A DNA stretch of 64,000 bases, from contig NZ_VKGK01000022.1 of the NCBI RefSeq assembly GCF_007197645.1, forward strand, positions 1 through 64,000. Direction: 5' to 3'. Numbering within the stretch: position 1 is the stretch's first letter; every line of letters starts with the position of its first letter. Position numbers and translations under genes: made by a program. Below the pieces are notes generated by a model. The model was not told the DNA's origin and did not search any database. It saw nothing but the letters and a program-made list of their open reading frames with translations. This document shows, in pieces, positions 7,918 to 16,797 of this stretch. The stretch comes from Shewanella hanedai (GTDB lineage: Bacteria; Pseudomonadota; Gammaproteobacteria; Enterobacterales; Shewanellaceae).

Positions 7918-8589
7918 CTAAATAGCAGCGGTTTGGTTGGCTTTTATCTCTCTGAGATAGCGATAAATGGAGTGCACAGAAATATCCAATCTTGTTGCGG
8001 CAACCTGAGCACTGTCTTTCAGTTCAAACACGCCTAATTCATGAAGCTGCGTCACTATCTCACGACTCTTTTTAGAGGGAGCAATATTCGTATTGCTTCG
8101 CACTTCACTGTTTACACTGTCGATAGTGCCATGAAGCGCTTCATCAATATTTCGAGCAAACACCTCTGGTGTCGTAGCGCCAAGATCTGAGTTCACCATA
8201 CTGTCTGGCATCATGCTTCGTAGCACCGACTGTAAAGGGGCATCCATATCTGTGTTAATGCACAGTAGTCCGATAGCTCGATTCTGACTATTACGGATAA
8301 TCGTGGTGATCGAGCGTAACGTTTTACCTGTCGCACATTTAGTTAAATAGGAATTCGAAATATCCTGACCCGTTTTTAACTTAAGCAGAGCTAAATTGGT
8401 GACAGGGGCTCCAAGCTTTCTGCCTGTCACATGACCATTAGCGATCTTGATAACTGAAGGATCACGAGAGTCCAAGCTATGCAGCACCACTTCAGTGTGC
8501 TCGCCATACATGGCTGCGATACCGTCAACCACATTCTCCATCGATTTCAAAACATCAAAATCACTTTTTGTTAGCTCTTGCAGTTTCAC
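7918..8589 (-). CDS. YheO/DauR-type transcriptional regulator (PAS-like sensor plus HTH)
   Basis: 223 aa. Residues about 12-125 form a YheO-like PAS-type sensor domain (HTEVVLHSL, IANGHVTGRKLGAP, RAIGLLCINTD) and residues about 170-220 a C-terminal helix-turn-helix of the HTH_22 type (DSAQVAATRLDISVHSIYRYL). The family includes the D-arginine regulator DauR. The start is GTG with AGGGG about 7 nt upstream. It is the last gene of the leftward ridA-desulfidase-regulator set, 14 nt after the desulfidase, so it probably controls that cluster and the divergent permease. The ligand is unknown; cysteine, serine or their imines are natural guesses. Confidence 0.85.
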   Translation of the reverse strand: MKLQELTKSDFDVLKSMENVVDGIAAMYGEHTEVVLHSLDSRDPSVIKIANGHVTGRKLGAPVTNLALLKLKTGQDISNSYLTKCATGKTLRSITTIIRNSQNRAIGLLCINTDMDAPLQSVLRSMMPDSMVNSDLGATTPEVFARNIDEALHGTIDSVNSEVRSNTNIAPSKKSREIVTQLHELGVFELKDSAQVAATRLDISVHSIYRYLREIKANQTAAI

Positions 8590-8603
8590 ATCAACCCCTT
8601 TAA

Positions 8604-9881
8604 TTATGCCGACATAATATCGATAATGGTCGTATCGGTTGAGGACATACCATGGCTGACCATCTTGCCAATATTGATAATGGTTTGCTCAACATCTTTA
8701 GCGATAATACCTTGTCCTGAAACCGAACGAGAGTTCATCGCCATCAAAAAAGCCCTTACAGCAGCACAAGATGAGGTACTTACCTTCATAGCACAAGAGG
8801 CTTTTGCCCCGTCACAAACCATACCCGAACTGTCGCTGATCACATTTTGAATCGCAAAACAGGATTGCTCAAACGTTCCACCAGCCAAGTATACCATGGC
8901 CATTGATGCCGCAGCGCTCGTCACTGTGTTACCACAAAATGCCGATAAAGGCGGGTAGTGAGACTTAATATAGATGGCGCCTAGGTGACTTAAAATCAAC
9001 GCACGAGCAAGTTGTTCATTAGTGCTTTTATAGTGCTTAGCGGTAATGACTACGGGAATCGTCGCCGCAATACCTTGGTTACCACTGCCTAAATTACTCA
9101 TCGCAGGCAACGTCGCTCCACCCATACGAGCATCAGAAGCCGCTGCGGTTTCCATGACAATCTTATTGAGTAGATCATCCGATAAGATACCGTCGTCGAT
9201 GCTTTTCTTCATCATACGGCCCACTTCAAGGCCATAAGAATTAGTCATGCCTTCATCGGACAGTTTAGTGTTTAGATCTGCAGCCTTAAGAATAAATTCG
9301 ATTTTTTCTAGCTCGACCTGAGTCGCAAACTCATAGATAGAGGCAATATTAATATCGACCCCTTCACAAATCGACCCTGTCGACGCTTTACTGGACTCAT
9401 CTGCACTAAAGCTAACTTTGCCGTTAAGCTGTTTTTCAACAATTAAGGTATGGCCACCACTGATTTTAACCAGTGATTCTTTACCTTCAAATTTAGCGAT
9501 CACACAGCAATAGATAAACTCTTCTGTGATCGTACGTTTGACTGACACCTTACCAGCATCAATCATCTCCTGAGCCAGTAAAACTTGTTCAGGTGAAATA
9601 GCAGCTAACACTTCAAGCCCTGCATCAGCATTACCACCGATGGCGCCAGCGGCGGCTGCAATCGCTAACCCTATTTTGCCTGTTCCAGGAACAAAGACAC
9701 CCATTGAGTTTTTATAGAGATTATCAGAAACAAGAACGTCTATTGAGTCGGGGACGCGACAGCCTAACGCTTGCACAGCAACAGCTGCACCATATGCCGC
9801 CGCAATTGGCTCGGTACAACCAAGTGCAGGTTTAACCACTTGGTTGATGATTTGAATATACTTTTGCCATTCTTGTTTCAT
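8604..9881 (-). CDS. cyuA: L-cysteine desulfidase-type protein (CyuA/YhaM, UPF0597 family)
   Basis: 425 aa, of the serine dehydratase alpha-chain-like family represented by E. coli YhaM/CyuA, a 4Fe-4S enzyme that breaks L-cysteine into pyruvate, ammonia and sulfide. Visible: [19 protein letters not shown] near residue 20, glycine-rich [18 protein letters not shown] near 66, and conserved cysteines in [19 protein letters not shown] and [20 protein letters not shown] that could ligate the cluster. Lies between ridA and the regulator with short gaps (31 and 14 nt). Substrate could be cysteine or serine; cysteine is favoured by the CyuP-like permease next door. Confidence 0.87.
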   Translation of the reverse strand: MKQEWQKYIQIINQVVKPALGCTEPIAAAYGAAVAVQALGCRVPDSIDVLVSDNLYKNSMGVFVPGTGKIGLAIAAAAGAIGGNADAGLEVLAAISPEQVLLAQEMIDAGKVSVKRTITEEFIYCCVIAKFEGKESLVKISGGHTLIVEKQLNGKVSFSADESSKASTGSICEGVDINIASIYEFATQVELEKIEFILKAADLNTKLSDEGMTNSYGLEVGRMMKKSIDDGILSDDLLNKIVMETAAASDARMGGATLPAMSNLGSGNQGIAATIPVVITAKHYKSTNEQLARALILSHLGAIYIKSHYPPLSAFCGNTVTSAAASMAMVYLAGGTFEQSCFAIQNVISDSSGMVCDGAKASCAMKVSTSSCAAVRAFLMAMNSRSVSGQGIIAKDVEQTIINIGKMVSHGMSSTDTTIIDIMSA

Positions 9882-9912
9882 GGGGTACTGCCTTATATCG
9901 TGCTTATAATGG

Positions 9913-10299
9913 TTACTTAGACTTTATGTGTGCAATCGCTTCAATCTCAACCTTTACACCTAAAGGCAGATCTTTAACCGCAAAACAGCTTCGTGCTGGG
10001 CAATCTGTTTTAAAGTACGCTTTATAAACTTCATTAAAAGCTGCAAAATCGTTGATATCGGCAAGGTAACACGTCGTTTTCAACACGGTATCTAAACTGC
10101 CACCACCAGCAAGTAACACATGGTTAAGGTTTTCTAATGATTGCTTAGATTGCTCAGCAACTCCGCCTTCTACAACGCCTCCCTTTACCTTACAGACTGG
10201 CAATTGGCCCGAAGTAAAAATCAGATCACCATAAGTCGTACCATGAGAATAAGGGCCAATAGCCGATGGTGCATTTTCCGCATTGATTACGTTTTTCAT
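9913..10299 (-). CDS. ridA: RidA-family enamine/imine deaminase
   Basis: 128 aa. RidA hydrolyses reactive 2-aminoacrylate and related imines released by amino-acid dehydratases. Family features: [16 protein letters not shown] at the N-terminus, FTSGQLP near residue 30, and CPARSCF near 103-109 holding the arginine that binds the substrate carboxylate. It is the first gene of the leftward operon. Position before a cysteine desulfidase fits a role in clearing the aminoacrylate which that enzyme makes. A RidA ortholog with a housekeeping role may exist elsewhere. Confidence 0.93.
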   Translation of the reverse strand: MKNVINAENAPSAIGPYSHGTTYGDLIFTSGQLPVCKVKGGVVEGGVAEQSKQSLENLNHVLLAGGGSLDTVLKTTCYLADINDFAAFNEVYKAYFKTDCPARSCFAVKDLPLGVKVEIEAIAHIKSK

Positions 10300-10313
10300 A
10301 AAACCTCAAATTA

Positions 10314-10398
10314 ATTTTCATTTTAGCGCCAGCTAACATTGCAACATTATTTTCATTTTCAACTTTAATTGCAACTATATTTTCATTTTTAATATTAA
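10314..10398. promoter_or_regulatory. repeated operator-like block upstream of ridA
   Basis: The motif ATTTTCATTTT occurs three times (starts 10314, 10349, 10379); the last two belong to a 30-bp imperfect tandem repeat (10339-10368 and 10369-10398), each copy carrying TTGCAAC followed by TTTTCATTT. It lies in the regulatory gap between ridA and the permease, so it is a candidate binding array for the cluster regulator. Confidence 0.5.
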
Positions 10399-10483
10399 AA
10401 AGAGCTAAACAAATGACGTAACGCCCATAAAGGTAGAGTTTTAGAGCTTCATCTCGCATTCAAAAAAAGTTAAGTGATTTTGA

Positions 10484-10519
10484 TTGTGCACTTTAAAAAG
10501 TTCAAATATATTTGCACAA
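10484..10519. promoter_or_regulatory. inverted repeat upstream of the CyuP-type permease
   Basis: TTGTGCA (10484-10490) and TGCACAA (10513-10519) form 7-bp arms around an A/T-rich centre, 33 bp before the permease ATG. A second operator candidate for this divergent region, distinct from the ATTTTCATTTT repeats. Confidence 0.4.
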
Positions 10520-10551
10520 AATAACTATTAGATAAAAATTTAGGGTGATGT

Positions 10552-11853
10552 ATGACTGCAAGTATTGCGACTGCGGGAATATCCCGAGCAAGTGTCTCAG
10601 AAGCTGAATGGAAAGAAGCAACACGATTTGATAGCACCGACTGGGGCTGGATAGTCATGAGTATCGGAATGGCAATTGGTGCTGGTATCGTATTTCTACC
10701 AATACAAGTCGGCGTAATGGGGCTGTGGGTATTCTTACTTTCGTCCATCATCGGCTACCCAGCCATGTACTTATTCCAAAAGCTGTTTATTAATACCCTA
10801 GCTGAATCTAAAAAATGTACCGATTACCCAGGTGTGATTTCAGGCTACTTAGGTAAAAACTGGGGAGTGGCTTTAGGCGTACTTTACTTTCTAATGCTAG
10901 TGATTTGGGTACTGGTCTACTCATTAGCAGTGACGAACGACAGTTCATCTTACCTACACTCATTCGGTGTCACTGAAGGACACCTTAATGACAATGTCTT
11001 CTATGGATTGGGACTTATCTGCGCACTGGTTTTTATCGGTTCTAAAGGTGAAAAACTGTTATTCAAACTATCAGGTTTTATGGCGGTAACGGTTTTAGTC
11101 CTTGTCGCAGTGATGGCAGTACTGCTTATCTCTCGTTGGGACATGAACAATATTCCAGAAATTGGCCAATTTGGTTCAATGCTAAAAGATGCGATTATCA
11201 CTCTGCCATTCACACTGACTTCAATCCTATTTATTCAATCATTGAGCCCGATGGTTATTTCATACCGCTCACATGAGAAATCAATTGAAGTGGCACGCTA
11301 CAAAGCAACACGTGCAATGACCATCGCCTTCTCTATCTTATTCGTTGTTGTATTCTTCTTTGCTATCTCATTCACATTTGCGATTAGCCAAGAACAAGCC
11401 ACAGAAGCAATGAACAAAAACATCTCTGCACTGGCGATTATTGCGCATTATTTCCCTGGTAGCTGGGCAACTGTTACTGGTGTTGTCATCAACATCTTCG
11501 CGATTGTGACTTCATTCTTCGGTGTGTTTCTAGCGTTTAAAGAAGCCTGTAAAGGTCTTGCCATGAACGTACTGCTGCGTAAGTATGAAGAATCTCAAAT
11601 AAACAAAGTTATCGTAAACCGCTTTGTTACCGTGTTTATCATCATACTGGCCTGGTCAGCCATCGCACTGAACGCACCAATCCTGTCGTTCACCTCTATC
11701 TGTAGTCCTATCTTTGGCTTAGTGGGTTGTTTAATCCCTGCTTACCTAGTCTACAAAGTGCCACAGTTAAACAAGTACAAAGGCATGGCAACCAACTTCA
11801 TCATCGTCACTGGTGTCCTACTGTGTATCTCACCTTTTATGGCATTTAGTTAA
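10552..11853 (+). CDS. cyuP: HAAAP-family amino-acid permease, CyuP/YhaO (DlsT) type
   Basis: 433-aa inner-membrane transporter of the hydroxy/aromatic amino acid permease family. It closely resembles E. coli YhaO: an N-terminal SEAEWKEATRFDSTDWGW, then GMAIGAGIVFLP, SSIIGYPAMYLFQKLFINTL, PGVISGYLGKNWG, LPFTLTSILFIQSLSPMVIS and SICSPIFGLVGCLIPAYLVYK are recognisable along the whole length, with about eleven hydrophobic segments. E. coli YhaO imports cysteine or serine and is paired with YhaM, as here. Divergent from ridA across a 252-bp regulatory gap. Confidence 0.9.
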   Translation: MTASIATAGISRASVSEAEWKEATRFDSTDWGWIVMSIGMAIGAGIVFLPIQVGVMGLWVFLLSSIIGYPAMYLFQKLFINTLAESKKCTDYPGVISGYLGKNWGVALGVLYFLMLVIWVLVYSLAVTNDSSSYLHSFGVTEGHLNDNVFYGLGLICALVFIGSKGEKLLFKLSGFMAVTVLVLVAVMAVLLISRWDMNNIPEIGQFGSMLKDAIITLPFTLTSILFIQSLSPMVISYRSHEKSIEVARYKATRAMTIAFSILFVVVFFFAISFTFAISQEQATEAMNKNISALAIIAHYFPGSWATVTGVVINIFAIVTSFFGVFLAFKEACKGLAMNVLLRKYEESQINKVIVNRFVTVFIIILAWSAIALNAPILSFTSICSPIFGLVGCLIPAYLVYKVPQLNKYKGMATNFIIVTGVLLCISPFMAFS

Positions 11854-11885
11854 GTCATAGCCCCCCAACAAGTTCATTTGTAAGT

Positions 11886-11913
11886 AAAGCGCTCTTAAGA
11901 GCGCTTTATACTA
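11886..11913 (+). terminator. hairpin after the permease gene
   Basis: A 22-bp perfect palindrome of AAAGCGCTCTT and its complement begins 32 nt after the permease stop. The U-tract is short. The remaining 11914-12006 has no gene. Confidence 0.65.
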
Positions 11914-12006
11914 ACAAGATAAAACCAAAATACAGGCCAAAACAAAACAACTACAGCGCCAAATTAACCTTCCTATTTTTAGGAATTATTATCCCAATTT
12001 AAGAAC

Positions 12007-12034
12007 TTGCTAACTAAAAATCTGTTCCTATAAT
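12007..12034 (+). promoter_or_regulatory. candidate guaC promoter
   Basis: TTGCTA (12007-12012), 16 bp, TATAAT (12029-12034); predicted start about 12041, giving a 130-nt leader before guaC. The start falls at the foot of the hairpin listed next. Confidence 0.6.
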
Positions 12035-12039
12035 GCCTA

Positions 12040-12073
12040 AAACCGGGGCGTCTACAAACGTTCCGGTTTTTTT
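12040..12073 (+). terminator. terminator-like hairpin / possible operator in the guaC leader
   Basis: Twelve-bp stem (12040-12051 with 12058-12069, two G-U pairs), 6-nt loop, then a run of seven U from 12067. It also contains CAAACGTT (12055-12062), the core of a PurR-type operator, just downstream of the predicted transcription start. Either an attenuator at the extreme 5' end of the guaC message, a PurR site, or both. Confidence 0.55.
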
Positions 12074-12170
12074 GTGCCTGAAATAAACTCAGGAATTGAC
12101 TTAATATCCGATGAATAGAAGATATTTATTGGCGGTTTTGCTGCGTGCAAACCGATGCGAGGAATAAACA

Positions 12171-13214
12171 ATGCGTATTGAACAAGATATAAAATTAGGT
12201 TTTAAAGATGTTCTCATTAGACCAAAACGTTCAACGTTAAAAAGCCGTTCTCAAGTTGACTTGAACCGTCAGTTTACTTTCAAGCACAGTGGTAAAACCT
12301 GGTCAGGTGTTCCCATCATTGCAGCTAACATGGACTCAGTAGCCAGCTTTGAAATGGCTGCTAGCCTAGCAAAGCACAATGTAATGACTGCAGTACATAA
12401 GCACTATAGCCTTGAACAGTGGAGCGAGTTTGTTAGCAACAGCAACCAAGATGTTTTACAACATATCATGGTGTCTAGCGGCACATCAGACGCTGATTTT
12501 ATTAAGTTAACCCAAGTATTGTCCCTATCTGAAGACATTACCTTTATCTGTATTGATATTGCGAATGGCTACTCTGAACATTTAGTCGATTACGTTCGCA
12601 AGGTGAGACAAGCACACCCGCAAAAAGTGATTAGTGCGGGTAATGTTGTAACGGGTGATATGGTCGAAGAGTTGATTATTGCTGGTGCCGACATAGTCAA
12701 AGTGGGTATTGGCCCAGGCTCGGTATGCACGACTCGAGTCAAAACCGGTGTGGGTTACCCACAACTATCAGCCATTATTGAATGTGCCGATGCTGCCCAT
12801 GGTTTAGGTGGTCAAATTATTGGAGACGGCGGTTGTAGCTGTTCTGGCGATGTCGCAAAGGCCTTTGGTGGCGGTGCAGACTTCGTCATGCTTGGCGGTA
12901 TGCTAGCCGGTCACGAAGAGAGTGGCGGCGAAGTCGTTGAACAAGATGGCAAGACGATGGTGAAGTTTTACGGTATGTCATCACAGTCAGCTATGGATAA
13001 GCACTCAGGCGGTGTAGCAACATATCGCGCAGCTGAAGGTAAAACTGTATTGCTGCCATTTAGAGGCAGTGTAGATACCACTATTTCTGACATTATGGGT
13101 GGCATACGTTCAACCTGTACTTATGTCGGCGCTGCATCGTTAAAAGAACTGACTAAACGTACTACGTTTATCCGAGTTCAAGAGCAAGAAAATAACGTTT
13201 ACGGTAAAGAGTAA
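12171..13214 (+). CDS. guaC: GMP reductase
   Basis: 347 aa, the same length as E. coli GuaC. It reduces GMP to IMP with NADPH, allowing guanine nucleotides to be recycled to adenine nucleotides. IMPDH/GMPR barrel: [19 protein letters not shown] at the N-terminus, [14 protein letters not shown] near 50, catalytic-cysteine loop [18 protein letters not shown] near residue 185, [26 protein letters not shown] near 220-245. No CBS insert, which separates it from IMP dehydrogenase. ATG with GAGGAA 8 nt upstream. Confidence 0.96.
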   Translation: MRIEQDIKLGFKDVLIRPKRSTLKSRSQVDLNRQFTFKHSGKTWSGVPIIAANMDSVASFEMAASLAKHNVMTAVHKHYSLEQWSEFVSNSNQDVLQHIMVSSGTSDADFIKLTQVLSLSEDITFICIDIANGYSEHLVDYVRKVRQAHPQKVISAGNVVTGDMVEELIIAGADIVKVGIGPGSVCTTRVKTGVGYPQLSAIIECADAAHGLGGQIIGDGGCSCSGDVAKAFGGGADFVMLGGMLAGHEESGGEVVEQDGKTMVKFYGMSSQSAMDKHSGGVATYRAAEGKTVLLPFRGSVDTTISDIMGGIRSTCTYVGAASLKELTKRTTFIRVQEQENNVYGKE

Positions 13215-13223
13215 GTCCAACAT

Positions 13224-13256
13224 AAAGGCCTTTTCACATTGGAAGAGGCCTTTATG
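13224..13256 (+). terminator. terminator of guaC
   Basis: AAAGGCCT (13224-13231) pairs with AGGCCTTT (13246-13253), 14-nt loop. It starts 10 nt after the stop; short U-tract. Confidence 0.65.
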
Positions 13257-13276
13257 CTTATGGTATGAGTACCTAT

Positions 13277-13648
13277 CTACACATGCTGATCAATTAAAAT
13301 TGAATTTCCATCGGGATCTTTAACCGCGAAACTCGCTGGCCCGCTTTCAGTCTCAATAGACTGCTGTATTATTTCGACGCCTTGAGCTGCAAATGTTTTC
13401 AAAAGCTCTCGGACATCAGTGTAAGACTCTAAAGTTTTATAGTCTTTATCCCAGCCGGGATTAAAAGTCATGATGTTGCCTTCAAACATCCCTTGAAACA
13501 AACCTAAAGTATGATCACCATTTCTAATGATTAACCAATTTTGAGATTGGTCTCCTCCCACGACTTTAAAGCCTAAATTTTGATAAAAAACTTTTGAATC
13601 TTCGATATTTTGAACCGATAAACTAACTGAAAATGCGCCTAATTCCAT
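13277..13648 (-). CDS. VOC-family (glyoxalase/bleomycin resistance-like) protein
   Basis: 123 aa from the ATG at 13648, which has GAGGTG 5 nt upstream; an in-frame ATG at 13663 lacks a ribosome site. Single vicinal-oxygen-chelate module pair: FSVSLSVQNIEDSKVFYQNLGF at the N-terminus and GPASFAVKDPDGNSILIDQ at the C-terminus. Members are metal-dependent lyases, dioxygenases or antibiotic-binding proteins; substrate cannot be told. Stands alone between guaC and glmS. Confidence 0.85.
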   Translation of the reverse strand: MELGAFSVSLSVQNIEDSKVFYQNLGFKVVGGDQSQNWLIIRNGDHTLGLFQGMFEGNIMTFNPGWDKDYKTLESYTDVRELLKTFAAQGVEIIQQSIETESGPASFAVKDPDGNSILIDQHV

Positions 13649-13957
13649 TTTACACCTCATCATTTAATAACAAGCTAACTGCTTACTCATACCAATCAGT
13701 ATAAGAATACTCTCGATTGCTCGACTAGGTTAAAAACATTACCACCTCTTACCGAACCCTGTAAATCGTTTGCTTCGCAGTCGAAAACATTAGAACTTAA
13801 ATCGAAGAGGAAATAATCAGCTATAGATACAGCTTCGGGCGTTGCCTTTATTCAAAGACGAGTAAGCTTAGAATTATGACAAAACTAACAAAAATGGCGA
13901 TTCCCCATCAGGAAACCGCCATTTTAATCTAACCAACTAAGGTAAGAATTAAATCGG
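13649..13957. other. intergenic stretch without a gene
   Basis: 309 bp. Apart from the glmS terminator at its left end (in minus-strand reading) I see no ORF or RNA gene. It holds one copy of a recurring ATCGAAGAGG motif near 13799 that also appears in the 43-48 kb spacers. Confidence 0.5.
13891..13925 (-). terminator. terminator of glmS
   Basis: AAAATGGCG / CGCCATTTT stem with an inner TTCC/GGAA pairing; U-rich on both strands, 32 nt beyond the glmS stop. Confidence 0.8.
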
Positions 13958-15787
13958 TTATTCTACCGTAACCGATTTTGCCAAGTTACGTGGTTGATCC
14001 ACATCGGTCCCTTTGATTAAGGCAACGTGATATGAAAGTAACTGCAAAGGAATGGTGTAGATAAGCGCTGCCATAAATTCATCGCAATGGGGCACCTGAA
14101 TCACTTTCATGGTGTCATCAGATTCAAACTCAGCATCTACATCGGCAAACACATACATCAAACCACCACGGGCACGGACTTCCTCGACGTTTGACTTAAG
14201 CTTCTCTAACAACTCATTGTTAGGCGCCACCACAATCACAGGCATATCGGCATCAATCAAGGCTAACGGACCATGCTTAAGCTCACCCGATGCATAAGCT
14301 TCAGCGTGAATGTAAGAGATCTCTTTAAGCTTAAGCGCCCCTTCCATCGCGATAGGGTATTGATCGCCACGGCCTAGGAATAGTGCATGGTGTTTATCAG
14401 CAAAATCTTCAGCTAGTTCGGCAATCGCTTCATCTAATCCTAATGCTTGCTCAACTTTGGCAGGCATAGATTGTAGGCTCTGAGTGATCTTAGCCTGCAT
14501 CTCAGTAGACATGCCATTATGGCGACCAATAACAGCAGTTAACATCAACAGACCAGCAAGCTGAACGGTAAATGCTTTTGTTGAAGCCACACCAATTTCT
14601 GCACCAGCCTTCATCATGTAAGCCATATCAGACTCACGCACCAAAGATGAACCTGGAGAGTTACAGATGGTCATCGTTGCTTTATAACCCATCTCTTTAG
14701 CCAAACGTAGCGCAGCTAGTGTATCGGCGGTTTCACCAGATTGAGAGATAGTCACAAGCAGACTATTAGGGAACATGTGAGACTTGCGGTAACGGAACTC
14801 AGATGCGATCTCGACATTACAAGAAACGCCAGCCCAATCTTCTAGCCAGTAACGTGCAGCCATACCCGCGTGGTAACTGGTACCACAGGCAATGATCTGT
14901 ACGTGTTTAATATCTTTTAGGAAATCAGCCGCGTTTTCACCAAAGGCTGAATCTAATACGACACCACTGGCAATACGCCCTTCGAGGGTATGAGCTATCG
15001 CGCGTGGCTGCTCATAGATCTCTTTTAGCATGTAGTGGCGGTATTCACCTTTATCACCAGCATCATGTGTCACTTCCGACTCTTTAACTTCACGTTCAAC
15101 GGCATTACCGTCAACATCGAAAATATTCACAGTGCGACGCGTCACTTCGGCAACATCACCCTCTTCTAAGAAGGCAAAAGAGCGTGTCACAGGAAGCAGC
15201 GCTAACTGATCTGATGCAACAAAGTTCTCACCAAGACCGTAACCAATAACGAGCGGGCTACCGCTGCGAGCAACAATCATGCGATCACTGTCACGACGGT
15301 CGATAACCACTGTGCCATAAGCGCCTTCGAGTTGCTTTACTGTCGCTTGAACAGCAGACAATAAGCTAGAGTGTGACTTGAGCTCGTGATGAACCAAATG
15401 ACAGATAACTTCAGTATCTGTATCTGATGCAAAGCTATAACCTAAGCCTTTAAGCATCTCACGCAGCTTGTTGTGGTTTTCAATGATCCCGTTATGCACA
15501 ACGGCGATATCACCTTCAGATTGATGTGGATGCGCATTACGCTCACTCGGCTCACCGTGAGTTGCCCAGCGAGTGTGCGCGATACCTGTACCGCCAGTTA
15601 GCGGTGATACATCAAGTGCGGCCGATAATTCCTGTACTTTACCAACACGGCGAGTCGTCTTTAACTCACCATTTTGAATAACCGCGACGCCAGCCGAGTC
15701 ATAACCACGGTATTCAAGTCGCTTAAGACCTTCTACCAGAATTTCAGCAACATCCCTTTGCGCCACAGCGCCTACGATTCCGCACAT
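13958..15787 (-). CDS. glmS: glutamine--fructose-6-phosphate aminotransferase (isomerizing)
   Basis: 609 aa. Makes glucosamine-6-phosphate from fructose-6-phosphate and glutamine, the first step to UDP-GlcNAc for peptidoglycan and LPS. N-terminal glutaminase with catalytic Cys2 (MCGIVGAV), TRWATHG and HNGIIENH; two SIS isomerase domains with [10 protein letters not shown] near 300, SQSGETADT near 348 and the C-terminal [11 protein letters not shown]. Preceded by the DeoR-type regulator, 83 nt upstream on the same strand; the two are probably co-transcribed. No glmS ribozyme core is evident. Confidence 0.97.
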   Translation of the reverse strand: MCGIVGAVAQRDVAEILVEGLKRLEYRGYDSAGVAVIQNGELKTTRRVGKVQELSAALDVSPLTGGTGIAHTRWATHGEPSERNAHPHQSEGDIAVVHNGIIENHNKLREMLKGLGYSFASDTDTEVICHLVHHELKSHSSLLSAVQATVKQLEGAYGTVVIDRRDSDRMIVARSGSPLVIGYGLGENFVASDQLALLPVTRSFAFLEEGDVAEVTRRTVNIFDVDGNAVEREVKESEVTHDAGDKGEYRHYMLKEIYEQPRAIAHTLEGRIASGVVLDSAFGENAADFLKDIKHVQIIACGTSYHAGMAARYWLEDWAGVSCNVEIASEFRYRKSHMFPNSLLVTISQSGETADTLAALRLAKEMGYKATMTICNSPGSSLVRESDMAYMMKAGAEIGVASTKAFTVQLAGLLMLTAVIGRHNGMSTEMQAKITQSLQSMPAKVEQALGLDEAIAELAEDFADKHHALFLGRGDQYPIAMEGALKLKEISYIHAEAYASGELKHGPLALIDADMPVIVVAPNNELLEKLKSNVEEVRARGGLMYVFADVDAEFESDDTMKVIQVPHCDEFMAALIYTIPLQLLSYHVALIKGTDVDQPRNLAKSVTVE

Positions 15788-15870
15788 ATTGATTACCTAA
15801 TCTCTCTAAAGCGAGAGTAAAATAAGAGTTAAAAATTAAAATGAATTTGATACTGAATAACGTAAATTAG

Positions 15871-16641
15871 TTATCCCACATAGGGTGCGAGAATGACTCG
15901 CACACCATGGTTAGAAATACTTTCAATGGCTTCTGCCGCTAGCCTGTCATCGGTAACCAATACACTCACTTGGCTCCATGGCAGTTCCAGATTAGGGATA
16001 CGTCGTCCCACTTTGTCAGACTCAAGCATCACAACCACTTCACGGGAAACTTCGGCCATCACTTTACTTAGGCCAGTTAGCTCGTTAAAGGTCGTGGTAC
16101 CACGATCCAAATCGATACCGTCAGCACCAATAAAGAGTTGATCAAAGTTATATGAACGCAGTACTTGCTCAGCAACCTGACCTTGAAATGATTCAGAATG
16201 AGGATCCCATGTACCACCGGTCATCAAAAGTGTCGGTTCGTTTTCCAGTTCGTGAATCGCATTAGCTAACTGCAATGAATTGGTCATCACCACGAGGCCA
16301 CGCTTACTGTTCAATTGCTGAATAAGCCCGAATGTCGTACTACCACTGTCTATCATGATGCGATTATGATCATTGATCAGCGCTGCAGCTGCCTGAGCAA
16401 TCGATAATTTATTTGGGGCTATTTTGGCTGAGAACTGCTGAGTGACCTCATCGGGGATCGCCACTGCACCACCATAACGACGCAGTAAAAGACCTGTTTT
16501 TTCCAGTACAGCCAGATCTTTACGTATGGTGACTTCTGATGTTTCAAAACGATTAGACAACTCATCAACACTCACTTCACCTTGTTCATTCAAGATGCTA
16601 ATAATGCTATGTCTGCGCTGCTGAGTATTACGTTTGTTCAT
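15871..16641 (-). CDS. DeoR-family transcriptional regulator
   Basis: 256 aa from the ATG at 16641 (a TTG four codons earlier is possible). DeoR/GlpR layout: N-terminal helix-turn-helix (RRHSIISILNEQGEVSVDELSNRFETSEVTIRKDL) and a C-terminal sugar-phosphate sensor (DSGSTTFGLIQQL, MTNSLQLANAI, TGGTWDPHSESFQG, LFIGADGIDLDRGTTT). Lies immediately upstream of glmS, so amino-sugar or hexosamine phosphate sensing is likely. A perfect 12-bp inverted repeat overlaps its own promoter, suggesting autoregulation. Confidence 0.9.
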   Translation of the reverse strand: MNKRNTQQRRHSIISILNEQGEVSVDELSNRFETSEVTIRKDLAVLEKTGLLLRRYGGAVAIPDEVTQQFSAKIAPNKLSIAQAAAALINDHNRIMIDSGSTTFGLIQQLNSKRGLVVMTNSLQLANAIHELENEPTLLMTGGTWDPHSESFQGQVAEQVLRSYNFDQLFIGADGIDLDRGTTTFNELTGLSKVMAEVSREVVVMLESDKVGRRIPNLELPWSQVSVLVTDDRLAAEAIESISNHGVRVILAPYVG

Positions 16642-16655
16642 AAAATCTTTCAATT

Positions 16656-16696
16656 AAGTTTCGTTTCGAAAGATGCATTATAGTGAAACGAAACTT
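16656..16696 (-). promoter_or_regulatory. DeoR-type operator around the promoter of the regulator gene
   Basis: AAGTTTCGTTTC (16656-16667) and GAAACGAAACTT (16685-16696) are perfect 12-bp inverted arms with a 17-bp gap. Each arm repeats the TTTC/GAAA pattern bound by DeoR-family proteins. The gap contains a minus-strand TATAAT (16677-16682), so binding would block RNA polymerase. No such site is seen in front of glmS. Confidence 0.75.
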
Positions 16697-16736
16697 TTTT
16701 ACCAGTTTGAAATATCAAAAAGAGTAAAATTCAGGC

Positions 16737-16769
16737 AAAAAAAAGCCCCTATCTAAGATAGAGGCCTTT
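16737..16769 (-). terminator. terminator of the TonB receptor gene
   Basis: Minus strand AAGGCCTCTATC / GATAGGGGCTT stem with an 8-nt U run following. It lies 29 nt beyond the receptor stop codon. Confidence 0.85.
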
Positions 16770-16797
16770 AAATTTGCTTTAAAGCGGAATGTTAAGC

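Noticed and set aside
10339-10398. 30-bp tandem repeat as a possible CRISPR
   Set aside because: Only two adjacent imperfect copies without spacers; no cas genes in the window.
12040-12170. Purine riboswitch in the guaC leader
   Set aside because: A single short hairpin; no three-way junction or conserved loop sequences of purine riboswitches.
15788-15870. glmS ribozyme upstream of glmS
   Set aside because: 83-nt gap with no recognisable ribozyme core; that ribozyme is known from Firmicutes and relatives.
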